This document shows, one piece after another, positions 54,622-63,511 of a stretch of DNA of 64,000 nucleotides; position 1 is the stretch's first letter; each line of letters opens with the position of its first letter. The notes beneath the pieces were generated by a model, which worked only from the letters and a program-made list of their open reading frames with translations, did not search any database and was not told where the DNA came from. Origin of the DNA: Streptococcaceae bacterium (GTDB lineage Bacteria; Bacillota; Bacilli; Lactobacillales; Streptococcaceae). The position numbers and the translations under genes were made by a program. The DNA is taken from contig JAKVKP010000011.1 in NCBI GenBank assembly GCA_022484805.1, positions 1-64,000 of the forward strand. The letters are read 5' to 3'.

Positions 54622-55095
54622 TCAATCAAGCTGCTTTTCTGACCAGTTCACTGTTATTAGATTACCTAAACTATCCTTAGAAATTAATTCAGATAATGCC
54701 ATTTTTGACAAGGTAGACTTAACCATCAATTGCGTTTCAGTCAAAATTTCTTCTACCCGTTTTTCTTTTTGATATACCTCACTTGATAGTCCAAATAATC
54801 GATGAATATCTCCTAAATCAAGCTCATTTCGTTGCTGCAATGGATTCATTGCCACATAAACTTCATACAGAGTAATCCTTTCAATCGGTTGAGCCAGTTG
54901 ATAACCTCCTGATTTTGATGCATCTGACTTTAATAATTTAGCTTCAACTAATTTACGGCCAATTTTTAAAGTATAGGATGTTGAAAAACCCATTAATTTA
55001 CTAATTTCTCTAGATTTTAATGTTTTACCCTCGGGTAAAGTGGCAATCACTAAAATAAAGCTAATTGCTTGAATGTAACTTTGTGAAAATTTCAT
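54622..55095 (-). CDS. Rrf2-family transcriptional regulator without cysteines
   Basis: A 157-residue winged-helix regulator. The HTH (~20-75) includes SREISKLMGFSTSYTLKIGRKLVEAKLL and the wing SKSGGYQLAQP typical of Rrf2 proteins. It contains no cysteine at all, so it cannot hold the Fe-S cluster of IscR or NsrR; it is more like the YwnA/CymR type. The ATG at 55095 has AGGAGG upstream and overlaps the end of the ThrE-like gene by 35 nt, implying co-transcription and control of that exporter. Confidence 0.85.
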   Translation of the reverse strand: MKFSQSYIQAISFILVIATLPEGKTLKSREISKLMGFSTSYTLKIGRKLVEAKLLKSDASKSGGYQLAQPIERITLYEVYVAMNPLQQRNELDLGDIHRLFGLSSEVYQKEKRVEEILTETQLMVKSTLSKMALSELISKDSLGNLITVNWSEKQLD

Positions 55096-56323
55096 AAAAC
55101 CACCTCCTAATATTGAATAATATGTGAAACAACTCATCTCCAACCAAACTGCCACAGGCCATACCAATTAAACTGAATAAGACATTACTTAAAATAGCTT
55201 GTGTATCAAACCGATTAGTTAAAATCCATTGATCAAATTCTAGAAAAAGAGTGATTCCCGGAACAACTGCAACCAAGGCTGGAACAAAGAACATCGTTAA
55301 GGGTTCTCTATATCTTTTAGCGAAATAATGAGAAATTAGTGACAGGATGGCAATACATAAAAAGCTATTCATAAAGCTGTTATTTAGCCTTGTAAGACTG
55401 ACAACATAGGTACACCACGTAAATGCCCCTGCAATACCAATTGGTAGAATTAGTTTTCGTTTGGTATTAACAGTCACTCCAAAAGATATTGAACAAATCA
55501 TACTACCCAAAACATGAATAATTAATGGTACTTTAGCAATCATCAAATTTCCTGAACCCATTGGGATAAATGGGATCATGCTTACTATGGTGACACCAAT
55601 TGATAGTGATGCCAATGTACTTAAGCTCTCTAAAATCATAATCGGTCCTGAAACATAATACCCATCTAATAAATCATGAAAACCATTAGTCAATAAAATC
55701 CCCGGTACTAAAGGAATAATCGTTGCAATATAGATTAGTGTTGGATCCAGCTGATAAAATGTTCCAATTAAAGCACCGATTCCGCCTGAAACAAAGGTTG
55801 CACAAATTTCTGATAAAAAAAAGTTATTAATAACTTTAACTTGTAATAATAGAAATATCTGATTCGTCATAATACCAACCAATGCTGAAATAAATATTTC
55901 AATTATTGAACCGCCTAAAATAGCGATTAGACTGGCACTTAATAATGCATAAGCCAGCCAATTATTTGAGTCCTTAAAGCTAGTATTTTCGTTTTTATGA
56001 ATCAATAATCGTAATTCACTAATCGAAATATTTTGATTCGCATACGCCCTTGAGAGCTGATTTAATTCACTAATTCGCTGTAAATCATAACTTCGGGTAG
56101 TAATCGTCACAAAATCAACCACCTGTCGATCCGAGCGTAAAAAAATACTATTAACCGTCACCTGAATATCAAAAGCTGATTTTTCATCAGCCGATAAAAA
56201 TGATGAATTATTGACTAAGCGTGCCAGAGTATCCTCTACCCGCTTTAGCTCCGCACCAGAGGTCATCAGATTACTACCAAGTAACCTCATTGTATCCATT
56301 AATATCCTTTTTTCATCCGCCAT
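55061..56323 (-). CDS. ThrE-family threonine/serine exporter
   Basis: A 420-residue fused exporter. The N-terminal soluble ThrE/YjjP domain (~1-120) has the motif MTSGAELKRVEDTLARL. About ten hydrophobic segments follow, covering both the DUF1212 and the YjjB-like halves. ThrE of Corynebacterium exports threonine and serine; the substrate here is inferred. ATG at 56323 is given, but GGAGG lies 16 nt away; ATG at 56299 has AAAGGA 5 nt upstream and may be the true start. The 56324-56547 gap shows only A/T-rich DNA. Confidence 0.88.
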   Translation of the reverse strand: MADEKRILMDTMRLLGSNLMTSGAELKRVEDTLARLVNNSSFLSADEKSAFDIQVTVNSIFLRSDRQVVDFVTITTRSYDLQRISELNQLSRAYANQNISISELRLLIHKNENTSFKDSNNWLAYALLSASLIAILGGSIIEIFISALVGIMTNQIFLLLQVKVINNFFLSEICATFVSGGIGALIGTFYQLDPTLIYIATIIPLVPGILLTNGFHDLLDGYYVSGPIMILESLSTLASLSIGVTIVSMIPFIPMGSGNLMIAKVPLIIHVLGSMICSISFGVTVNTKRKLILPIGIAGAFTWCTYVVSLTRLNNSFMNSFLCIAILSLISHYFAKRYREPLTMFFVPALVAVVPGITLFLEFDQWILTNRFDTQAILSNVLFSLIGMACGSLVGDELFHILFNIRRWFYEIFTKLHSSN

Positions 56324-56547
56324 TATTTTGTTATGGATACCTCCTTAATCAAATCCACAGAAAGGTTGTGTCCACGGATATGCTGTATCTCAAGATATTA
56401 GACCTGAATTGCTAAAAAGTCAAGTCTATTAAATAATAAAAAAAATAATAAATTCATAAGATTAGGTATATATGAATACACAAAAACTATTTTTTTCGTT
56501 AATATATATTTATCAATAAAAATTAATATTTTGCTAAGGAGTAGACA

Positions 56548-57384
56548 ATGAAAGTCATCAAGACCTATCTGAAAATTTTTATCGCACTACTAATCTTGGC
56601 AATTAGTATTAACATGTTTTTAGGACCACATCACATCGCAGCCGGTGGTGTCAGCGGTATTGGAATCATTGCCGAATATACATTAGGCTGGAATAAGGCC
56701 TACGTTATATTTGGACTCAATATCATCATGCTAATTTTAGCCTATCTCTTTCTTGGTAGAGCAGTCTTTTCAAAAATGCTTTTTGGAAGCTTTGTTTTTC
56801 CAATTGCAATTGCTCTTGTCCCGGAAATCATGCTAACGTCCGATCGCCTACTCTCAGTATTATTTGGTAGTGGTATCTTCGCGCTTGGTATCTCCATCCT
56901 CTATCGAAATAATGCTTCTAGTGGTGGTACAACCATTCCACCCCTAATTTTACAAAAATATTTTCATCTCAATCCTTCAATTGGTTTACTACTTACCGAT
57001 ACAATTGTCGTCACAATCAGCCTGTTTTCATTTGGTATTGAAGCTTTTCTATTCGCCATTTTATCCTTGATTATTACCTCTGTTGTAATGAACTATATTG
57101 AAACAGGTATCAATCGCAAAAAATCAATCATGATTATGAGTGAAAATGCATTACCAGAAATCCAAGAGCAAATTTATAATCGTGTATCGCGTGGTGCTAC
57201 CTTGTTAGAAGCAAAAGGTGGTCACACACAAAGCGCTAAGCAAGTATTATTAATCGTTGTAAGCGATCAAGAGTTTCCAATCGTAAAATCAATTGTTCAA
57301 GAAATTGATCAAGAAGCATTTGTCATTGTCAATCAAGTTGCAGAAGTGATGGGTAGCGGATTTAGCTATCATCCAATTGAGTAG
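56548..57384 (+). CDS. YitT family (DUF161/DUF2179) membrane protein
   Basis: A 278-residue protein with about five membrane spans (~7-28, 48-68, 75-95, 100-120, 140-175). A C-terminal cytosolic DUF2179 domain (~195-275) has the motif GATLLEAKGGHT. The N-terminal ISINMFLGPHHIAAGGVSGIG is typical of YitT proteins, a widespread Firmicutes family with no settled function. AAGGAG lies before the ATG. Lactate dehydrogenase follows after 12 nt, so the two are co-transcribed. Confidence 0.88.
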   Translation: MKVIKTYLKIFIALLILAISINMFLGPHHIAAGGVSGIGIIAEYTLGWNKAYVIFGLNIIMLILAYLFLGRAVFSKMLFGSFVFPIAIALVPEIMLTSDRLLSVLFGSGIFALGISILYRNNASSGGTTIPPLILQKYFHLNPSIGLLLTDTIVVTISLFSFGIEAFLFAILSLIITSVVMNYIETGINRKKSIMIMSENALPEIQEQIYNRVSRGATLLEAKGGHTQSAKQVLLIVVSDQEFPIVKSIVQEIDQEAFVIVNQVAEVMGSGFSYHPIE

Positions 57385-57396
57385 GAGGAAGTAAGC

Positions 57397-58329
57397 ATGG
57401 GAAAAATTATTTTAGTCGGAAACGGTGATGTTGGTTCAAGTTATAGCTTCGCCTTAGTCGCACAAGGCATTGGTCAGGAAATCGGAATCATTGACTTAGA
57501 TGAAAGAAAAGTACAAGGTGATGTTCAGGATTTAGCACATGGGCTAGCATTTATTGGACCCAAAGCAATTTACTCTGCTAACTATACCGACTGTCATGAT
57601 GCTGATCTAGTGGTTATCACCGCCGGTGCAGCTCAAAAGCCAAATGAAACACGATTAGATTTAATTAAAAAAAATGCGGCCATTATGAAAGGGATTGTCT
57701 CACAAGTCATGGCTAGTGGATTCGATGGTATTTTTCTAATTGCCAGTAACCCAGTTGATGTCTTAACACATTATGTCCAAAAATTAACAGGCCTACCAAC
57801 GCAAAGAGTAATTGGATCAGGTACTTCACTTGATACAGCACGACTAAGAAATAGCATCGGTGAAAAAGTGGGGGTTGACCCACGTGATGTCCAAATTTAC
57901 GTCTTGGGCGAGCATGGCGATAGCCAATTTCCAGTCTGGTCGCATGCTAATATTGGTGGTCTACAATTACATGAATGGTCTGCCCTACACCCAGAAGTAT
58001 CAAAAGTTAATTTTACAGAAATTGCTGAAAAAGTTAAAAATGCAGCCTATGAAATCATTGAAGCAAAAGGCTCAACACACTATGGTATCGCTATCTCTCT
58101 AGCCAGAATTACTAAAGCAATCCTCCAAGATGAGAATGCGGTACTTCCCGTATCTACTCATTTAGAAGGTGAATATGGCTATCACGATGTTTGCGTCGGT
58201 TCACCAGCGATTGTCAATCAATCCGGTATTAAGGAAATTATTGAATTTCCTTTATCTGAAAAAGAAAAAGAACAAATGAAGTCATCAATTGAACAATTAC
58301 AAGAAATGCAAGATGGCTTAGCAGAATAG
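57397..58329 (+). CDS. ldh: L-lactate dehydrogenase or related L-2-hydroxyacid dehydrogenase
   Basis: Reduces pyruvate (or a related 2-oxoacid) to the L-hydroxyacid with NADH. The 310-residue enzyme has NAD motif GNGDVGSSYSFAL (family norm GxGxVGxS), the catalytic loop GAAQKPNETRLDL with Arg, the SNPVDVLTH motif, and the active-site His in VLGEHGDSQFPVWS. The nearby sequence VIGSGTSLDTARLR is typical of LDH. Close relatives include L-2-hydroxyisocaproate dehydrogenase, which cannot be ruled out. GGAGG precedes the ATG. Confidence 0.9.
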   Translation: MGKIILVGNGDVGSSYSFALVAQGIGQEIGIIDLDERKVQGDVQDLAHGLAFIGPKAIYSANYTDCHDADLVVITAGAAQKPNETRLDLIKKNAAIMKGIVSQVMASGFDGIFLIASNPVDVLTHYVQKLTGLPTQRVIGSGTSLDTARLRNSIGEKVGVDPRDVQIYVLGEHGDSQFPVWSHANIGGLQLHEWSALHPEVSKVNFTEIAEKVKNAAYEIIEAKGSTHYGIAISLARITKAILQDENAVLPVSTHLEGEYGYHDVCVGSPAIVNQSGIKEIIEFPLSEKEKEQMKSSIEQLQEMQDGLAE

Positions 58330-58359
58330 TTCAATTCGAATAATAAATTTTTAGCAAAA

Positions 58360-58389
58360 TAGCGGTGAGAACAAATGTTCTCACCGCTA
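58360..58389. terminator. Bidirectional terminator after ldh
   Basis: TAGCGGTGAGAACA and TGTTCTCACCGCTA form a perfect 14-bp stem with a 2-nt loop, between convergent ldh and PAP2 genes. Confidence 0.85.
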
Positions 58390-58420
58390 TTAATTTGTTA
58401 TAAATTATCAATTAATTAAA

Positions 58421-59353
58421 TCAATATTCTACATCGGCCAAGCTTGTACCGTCAAACCTTTGATTTAAAAGTCGTGAAATCGTGTATATTACAAAGATTG
58501 AAATCGTTGAGCCCATCGTAACATCACTCAAAAAATGAGCGCCAATCCGAACTCTTGAATAAGCCATTAGACAGCCAAAAATACAAGCAAATAGATAAAC
58601 CTTTTGTCGTTTTTCCTTATTAGTCGCTTGAACAAATAATGGTAAATAAAGTGCTAGCCAGCCTTGCTCTGAGTGACCAGAAGGAAATGATTTATGACCA
58701 TTTGAACCATTGATTTGTAGCCAAGAAGTATATTGTGACCAATCATCTTGTAATTCATAAGGTCTCATGCGTCCCCACAAGTCTTTCATCGCATCAACAA
58801 TTGTATTCGCTGCAAAAACGGCAACAATACCACCTAAAGCGACTAAAACTAAGCCTTTTAATTCCTCTAAAGTTTTATCCTTTAACCAACGATTACAAAA
58901 ATATAAGCCAATTGCTACTGAAATAATTGTAAGCACAATCAATGCTGATCCATACCAATCTGGAATTTCTAAGGTACCACTACCGTCATTATTAGCCGCA
59001 CCAATTGGTAAATCATTATTAATATTATTTAATGAGCTAACTGTATAATAAAGTGCATATTTAACAGTTTGCCATACTTCATAAATACCACCAATTAACG
59101 CAAGAATGTAAATACTAATTTTAGCAAAAGTATTTAAACCACTCTTCATAGCAAAATAAATAAAAATTTGCGTAGACATAAAAATAATGATACCTGCAAA
59201 TATCAAGCCGTAGTTTTGAAATAGAGTTGCAAAATAAGAATTTTGATTCATCAGGGTTTGACTAATTTGTTGATCCCAGATGCCACCAATAAATAATAGA
59301 ATAATAATAATTGCCAAGATACTTACTTCTTTTTTTTCTTTAATAAAAGCCAT
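58421..59353 (-). CDS. PAP2 superfamily membrane phosphatase
   Basis: A 310-residue membrane protein with about seven spans. PAP2 signature motifs are present in order: a KxxxxxxRP-type motif (KDLWGRMRP), SFPSGHSEQGW and SRVRIGAHFLSDV, the last with the catalytic His-Asp. Such proteins hydrolyse lipid phosphates such as undecaprenyl pyrophosphate or phosphatidic acid; the substrate here is not evident. GGGAGG precedes the ATG. Confidence 0.9.
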   Translation of the reverse strand: MAFIKEKKEVSILAIIIILLFIGGIWDQQISQTLMNQNSYFATLFQNYGLIFAGIIIFMSTQIFIYFAMKSGLNTFAKISIYILALIGGIYEVWQTVKYALYYTVSSLNNINNDLPIGAANNDGSGTLEIPDWYGSALIVLTIISVAIGLYFCNRWLKDKTLEELKGLVLVALGGIVAVFAANTIVDAMKDLWGRMRPYELQDDWSQYTSWLQINGSNGHKSFPSGHSEQGWLALYLPLFVQATNKEKRQKVYLFACIFGCLMAYSRVRIGAHFLSDVTMGSTISIFVIYTISRLLNQRFDGTSLADVEY

Positions 59354-59460
59354 GATGCCTCCCTTATATTCGTTACCTGATTGATAACAAATTAATAGTA
59401 TAAGAGAGTTGCGAAAATTACATTTATTTTCTGTAAAAAATATGTAATTTTCATAATATT

Positions 59461-59492
59461 AAAAAAAACATTCCAAAATGAAATGCTTTTTT
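59461..59492 (-). terminator. Possible terminator after the glutathione peroxidase gene
   Basis: The minus strand reads GCATTTCATTTTGGAATGTTTTTTTT, a short hairpin with wobble pairs and a strong T-run, just past the stop at 59503. Confidence 0.5.
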
Positions 59493-59502
59493 AATATAAG
59501 TT

Positions 59503-59976
59503 TTAAGCAAGCGCTGATTCAATATAGGAAGTCATCGCTTCAGGTGTTGTCTGCGGAGCAAAGCGTTTGACAACCTCACCATCTCGATTAATTAAAAACT
59601 TAGTAAAATTCCACTTAATGCTCTTACCTAAGACACCTGAGGACTGATTTGTTAAATATTTAAATAATGGCGAAGCCGCTTCACCATTAACATCTGCAAT
59701 TTGATGCATTGGAAAACTCACACCATAGGTTGTTCTACATGCCTCTGCTGCGGCTTCCGCCGATGCTAATTCTTGTTTAAATTGATTGGATGGAAAGCCT
59801 AGCACAACAAGGCCTTCTGACTTATATTGCTCATATAATGACTCTAGCGCTTTAAACTGAGGCGATAACCCACATTTTGTCGCTGTATTAACAATCACTA
59901 AAGTTTTACCACGATAACGATCTAAAGTATATTCCTCACCATCTTCTGCAGTTACTTTAATATCATAAATTGACAA
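59503..59976 (-). CDS. Glutathione peroxidase family protein
   Basis: A thioredoxin-fold peroxidase reducing hydroperoxides with glutathione or, more likely in bacteria of this type, thioredoxin. The 157-residue product has the catalytic C35 in NTATKCGLSPQ, the FPSNQF motif (Gln), and WNFTKFLI with the conserved Trp and Asn. The start is taken as TTG at 59976, giving the usual N-terminus (SIYD); AAGGTG is upstream. An ATG six codons earlier is the alternative. Confidence 0.92.
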   Translation of the reverse strand: MSIYDIKVTAEDGEEYTLDRYRGKTLVIVNTATKCGLSPQFKALESLYEQYKSEGLVVLGFPSNQFKQELASAEAAAEACRTTYGVSFPMHQIADVNGEAASPLFKYLTNQSSGVLGKSIKWNFTKFLINRDGEVVKRFAPQTTPEAMTSYIESALA

Positions 59977-60137
59977 TTTAATCACACCTTCCATTTGATT
60001 AATCTAATAAATATGGTAATGGTTAATCAATACCATACGTAGCTAAGTTCAGCTTAATCTCTCACTAAATATTAGTCAAAGAAAGTGCATTTACCGCCTT
60101 TTTTTAAAATTCAACAATAGCCTGAAAGACACCTTAT

Positions 60138-60539
60138 TCAATGAATTGCAATCATAATTGATACTTGACCACTGGCTTCATATTTTTCGTAATCAAAATT
60201 ATAAAGTCGATTTATTTTTCTATCAGCTTCATCAGCCCAAATTTTCTGCCAAGTATGATAGACACCAAGCTCATCTGACACATCAACCGAGTAGGAAAGC
60301 CAGCTAAAATTAGCTGTATCAAAGTCCGATTTATTTTTCGTCTCCTTACATAATGAAGCACAATAATCACCCTGATAATCCGATAAATACTGATGATAAA
60401 CACAGGCAACTGTTAAACCAGATTCAAAAAACAACTTCACCTGATCAGCATTATTGCGCCATAATTCAATGAATTTATTTGACATCTCCAAATCAGTAAA
60501 ATTATTAGTACGTATAGTTTCTAATATTTCAAATTTCAT
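60138..60539 (-). CDS. GyrI/effector-binding-like domain protein
   Basis: A 133-residue protein resembling the stand-alone GyrI-like/AraC effector-binding fold, which binds small hydrophobic ligands. It has an YHQYLSDYQGDY segment and HTWQKIWADE near the C-terminus; the pattern is not decisive. GGAGG lies 7 nt before the ATG at 60539. It is divergent from a WYL-domain regulator, the usual context for such proteins, and may be its target. A function beyond ligand binding is unknown. Confidence 0.6.
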   Translation of the reverse strand: MKFEILETIRTNNFTDLEMSNKFIELWRNNADQVKLFFESGLTVACVYHQYLSDYQGDYCASLCKETKNKSDFDTANFSWLSYSVDVSDELGVYHTWQKIWADEADRKINRLYNFDYEKYEASGQVSIMIAIH

Positions 60540-60627
60540 TTTGTAGCCTCCTTTAGTATACTCAAAGCATAACAAACTAAAGTTGACATCTTTTGTCTAG
60601 TTTAAATAAAAAATTGGGAGATATTCA

Positions 60628-61527
60628 TTGCTAAAAAATAGACATTTTAAAATCATTTACCACCTTTTATCTCAACAAAAAACCACAGCTATTGAACTCG
60701 CAAAATTGCTAGAGGTATCTACTCGAACTATTTACAGGGATATTGACGTTCTATCTAGTCTTGAAATTCCAATTTATGCTGAATCAGGCAGAAATGGTGG
60801 TATCTATTTATTGGACAACTATGTCCTTGATCGAGTATTATTATCGAAGGAAGAACAGCAAACACTATTACTTGCTATTAATGGTATCAAAAATATTGAA
60901 AGTCAGGACAATAAAGCAATCTCAGACAAATTACAATCATTATTTAATATCCCTTTTGATGATTGGTTGGAAATCGAATTTGAGCCTTGGCATGTCCAAA
61001 ATCAAGTTGATGGTGCATTTGATATCATAAAATCTGCTATTCTTCAAAAAAAGCAAATTAAATTCGTATATACAAGTACAAAGGGCAGCTCCGAAGTGAG
61101 AACTTGTAATCCTATTAAATTGATATATAAGGCACATTCATGGTACCTTCAAGCCTATAGCATTGAAAGAGCGGCTTTTAGAATTTTTAAAATTAGCAGA
61201 ATCAATCAGCTTAAAACAACTGATTTAACTTTCTCAACTACGAATGCGCCTTCAATCGAAGCTTTTCAGCAAATAGAATATCTTGAATTAACCTTATTAT
61301 TCTCTAAAGCAGTTCTATACCGAGTATTTGATGAATTTAATCATCAGGACATCAAAATAAGAGCAGATGGAACAGCAAGGGTAACGACTCAATTACCAAA
61401 AGAAGATTGGTTAATTCGATATTTACTTTCCTTTGGCAAAAATATGGAAGTATTAAAACCTCTTCACATTCGCAACCAAATGCTGAAAGAAGCTAAAATA
61501 ATAAGTCAACTCTATACTAATAATTAA
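60628..61527 (+). CDS. HTH/WYL-domain transcriptional regulator (YafY-like)
   Basis: A 299-residue regulator. An N-terminal HTH_11 winged helix (~5-60) contains TAIELAKLLEVSTRTIYRDIDVLSSLEIPIYAESGRNGG (split motif), followed by a WYL ligand-sensing domain (~135-215, SWYLQAY) and a C-terminal WCX region. TTG at 60628 has GGGAG 7 nt upstream. It is divergent from the effector-binding-like gene with an 88-bp gap, so it probably controls it. Confidence 0.9.
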   Translation: MLKNRHFKIIYHLLSQQKTTAIELAKLLEVSTRTIYRDIDVLSSLEIPIYAESGRNGGIYLLDNYVLDRVLLSKEEQQTLLLAINGIKNIESQDNKAISDKLQSLFNIPFDDWLEIEFEPWHVQNQVDGAFDIIKSAILQKKQIKFVYTSTKGSSEVRTCNPIKLIYKAHSWYLQAYSIERAAFRIFKISRINQLKTTDLTFSTTNAPSIEAFQQIEYLELTLLFSKAVLYRVFDEFNHQDIKIRADGTARVTTQLPKEDWLIRYLLSFGKNMEVLKPLHIRNQMLKEAKIISQLYTNN

Positions 61528-61566
61528 ATAATAATCGCAAAAATAAGCTTTTTAAAAACATTTTTC

Positions 61567-61611
61567 AATATAAAAAGCCGAAACTAAATAATAGATTCGA
61601 CTTTTTATATT
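61567..61611. terminator. Bidirectional terminator between the WYL regulator and isdG-like gene
   Basis: AATATAAAAAGCCGAA pairs with TTCGACTTTTTATATT with one mismatch around a ~13-nt loop; convergent genes flank it. Confidence 0.85.
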
Positions 61612-61642
61612 GGACTCATTCTATCTGACACTACATTAAGTA

Positions 61643-61975
61643 TCAAACAACCTCATATTCACTGATTTGATTATTAATAATGCCAGAAGGTTTACGCTTT
61701 GTTTCTTGCCCCTCAGCTGATTGCTTTGCTTTCGGATGAAGATTTTTAAAAGACTGTGTCTTTAACCAATTCTTTTGTGAATCCTTATCTTCCCAACGAC
61801 TTAAAACGACTAATTCCTTATATTCTGGATTATCTTGCTGATTAAGCAACAATTCAAAATCAATAAAACCAACAACACCTGCCATATTTTCTTTTGTATG
61901 TCGAGAAACAAATTGAGTAATCACTTTATCCGCAAATTCTGGTTCAATTTGAATCGTATTCGTTACAATATACAT
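61643..61975 (-). CDS. IsdG-like haem-degrading monooxygenase
   Basis: A 110-residue ferredoxin-like (ABM-fold) protein. The IsdG/IsdI catalytic triad is conserved: N6 in VTNTIQI, W70 in KNWLKTQSF and H80 in NLHPKAK, with the same W-to-H spacing of 10 as IsdG (W67-H77). The C-terminal GIINNQISEYEV resembles IsdG's PIINNKVITYDI. It would open haem to release iron. AGGAGG precedes the ATG. It is divergent from a Fur-box-controlled ECF transporter operon, supporting a haem-iron role. Confidence 0.85.
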   Translation of the reverse strand: MYIVTNTIQIEPEFADKVITQFVSRHTKENMAGVVGFIDFELLLNQQDNPEYKELVVLSRWEDKDSQKNWLKTQSFKNLHPKAKQSAEGQETKRKPSGIINNQISEYEVV

Positions 61976-62106
61976 TTATTTTCCTCCTAATCACATTATC
62001 ATTTGACTAGTCAATTATACTATTCTTTCAGCAAAAAGCTGTAGAAAAATGCCTATAAGCCTTAATAATACTGATGTTTTCTTATTATTTAATCCCAGAG
62101 CAATAC

Positions 62107-62135
62107 TTGTCTAAATAAACGAAATAATTTATAAT
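62107..62135 (+). promoter_or_regulatory. Promoter of the ECF transporter operon
   Basis: TTGTCT (62107-62112) and TATAAT (62130-62135) are 17 bp apart. The Fur box begins 8 bp after the -10, so a bound repressor would cover the start site. Confidence 0.8.
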
Positions 62136-62142
62136 CAATAGA

Positions 62143-62157
62143 TGAGAATGATTATCA
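62143..62157. promoter_or_regulatory. Fur box
   Basis: TGAGAATGATTATCA matches the 7-1-7 Fur consensus TGATAATNATTATCA at all but one base. A weaker partial match (ATGATAATGTGATTA, minus strand) lies upstream of the isdG-like gene near 61993-62007. Confidence 0.8.
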
Positions 62158-62210
62158 TTACTAAAAAATTAAGATATATCATGATTAAATAATTATATAA
62201 GGAAGCCTTT

Positions 62211-62813
62211 ATGACTAATAATAAACTCAAAACAAAAGATTTAATCAGCATTGGAATATATACCGCACTTTATTTCATTTGTGTCGGCATTGGAACGCTC
62301 CTTGCCAATATCCTAATACCTGTTTTCTCTTCAATCTTAATTCCAGCTGTTGTCGGATTAATTTCTGCACCAGTCTATCTACTCGTTTGTAATAAAATTC
62401 CAAAATTCGGAGCAATTACCATTATGGGATTCATTATGGGACTATTCTTTTTGATTTCAGGTCACTTTGCACTTTCATTCATTCCCTATGTTGTTTGTGG
62501 TATTATTGCAGATTTCATTCAAAATTATACTGGCAATCGTGAAAAAAATGCTACAAAAATTACAAGCTATATCATCTTTACTTTTGGTTGTACAGGGCCA
62601 TTATTACCACTTTGGTTTATGAAGCAAGCATATATTGACAGCTTAGTAAATCGCGGTAAAGATACGGCGTATATCAATGATGTTTTTCAAAGTATTACAC
62701 CTGCAACTTTTTGGATTTGCATCATTAGCACCATCGTCCTATCTTTTATTGGTGCAATCATTGGTATCAAAATAATCAACAAACATTTTATTAGAAAGTC
62801 AATTAAACTATGA
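62211..62813 (+). CDS. MptD-family ECF transporter S component
   Basis: A 200-residue membrane protein with about six spans, of the MptD/Trep_Strep group of substrate-specific ECF components. The motifs are KTKDLISIGIYTALYF at the N-terminus and FGCTGPLLPLWFM in the middle. Its ligand is not recorded in the sequence, but the Fur box and the IsdG-like neighbour suggest haem or another iron source; ECF-type haem importers are known in Streptococcus and Lactobacillus. It overlaps ecfT by 4 nt. Confidence 0.85.
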   Translation: MTNNKLKTKDLISIGIYTALYFICVGIGTLLANILIPVFSSILIPAVVGLISAPVYLLVCNKIPKFGAITIMGFIMGLFFLISGHFALSFIPYVVCGIIADFIQNYTGNREKNATKITSYIIFTFGCTGPLLPLWFMKQAYIDSLVNRGKDTAYINDVFQSITPATFWICIISTIVLSFIGAIIGIKIINKHFIRKSIKL

Positions 62814-63511
62814 AACTAACCATTTCTATTTTTACAAAATTCTTTTTAATTTTTTTTGCAAACCTATTACTCTTTTTCACCTTGCCATCTATCTTTGAAG
62901 CTGTGATACTGTTCTATCTATCTAGTTTATTTTTCCTGGTCGGTAATCAAAAACGCGCATTTCGTTGGCTATTAATTTCAATTGGTTGCATTTTATTGAA
63001 TCATATTGCCCTTCAATTCACATCAAGTCTTATTGGACACCTGCTTTTATTTTTTAGCTCAGGATTAAAAAAACTACTCCCGGTTATTATTGCGGGTAAT
63101 TTTATTTTTGCCACAACTAAAATATCAGAATTATTTTATGGACTTAAAAAGCTACATTTACCAAGCTGGATTATCATTCCAATAAGTGTGCTCTTTCGAT
63201 TTTTGCCAACTATTCGACAGGATCATCAACAAATTAGAAATGCAATGAAGTTTAGAGGAATTGCAATCAATCGGCGCGATATGATTAAGCATCCCTTAGA
63301 AACACTGGAGTATATCTATGTACCCTTGCTCAATAATGCTAATAATGTCGCAAGTGATTTAACTGCTTCGGCATTAACTAGAGGAATTACACATCCTGCG
63401 AAATCAAGCTCACTTTATGTCATTTCGTTTAAAAAAATTGATTTCGCGATTTGTACAATTACATTATTAATGATTGGAGGTGTAATCTATGCTAGAATTC
63501 AAGGCAGTTAA
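62810..63511 (+). CDS. ECF transporter transmembrane component (EcfT)
   Basis: A 233-residue energy-coupling membrane subunit with about five spans. The conserved coupling motif is present as IRNAMKFRGI and again as SALTRGI near the C-terminus (AxxxRG pattern), which contact the two ATPases. It overlaps the S component by 4 nt and the ATPase gene by 23 nt. A dedicated EcfT implies a group I ECF transporter with its own ATPases. Confidence 0.88.
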   Translation: MKLTISIFTKFFLIFFANLLLFFTLPSIFEAVILFYLSSLFFLVGNQKRAFRWLLISIGCILLNHIALQFTSSLIGHLLLFFSSGLKKLLPVIIAGNFIFATTKISELFYGLKKLHLPSWIIIPISVLFRFLPTIRQDHQQIRNAMKFRGIAINRRDMIKHPLETLEYIYVPLLNNANNVASDLTASALTRGITHPAKSSSLYVISFKKIDFAICTITLLMIGGVIYARIQGS

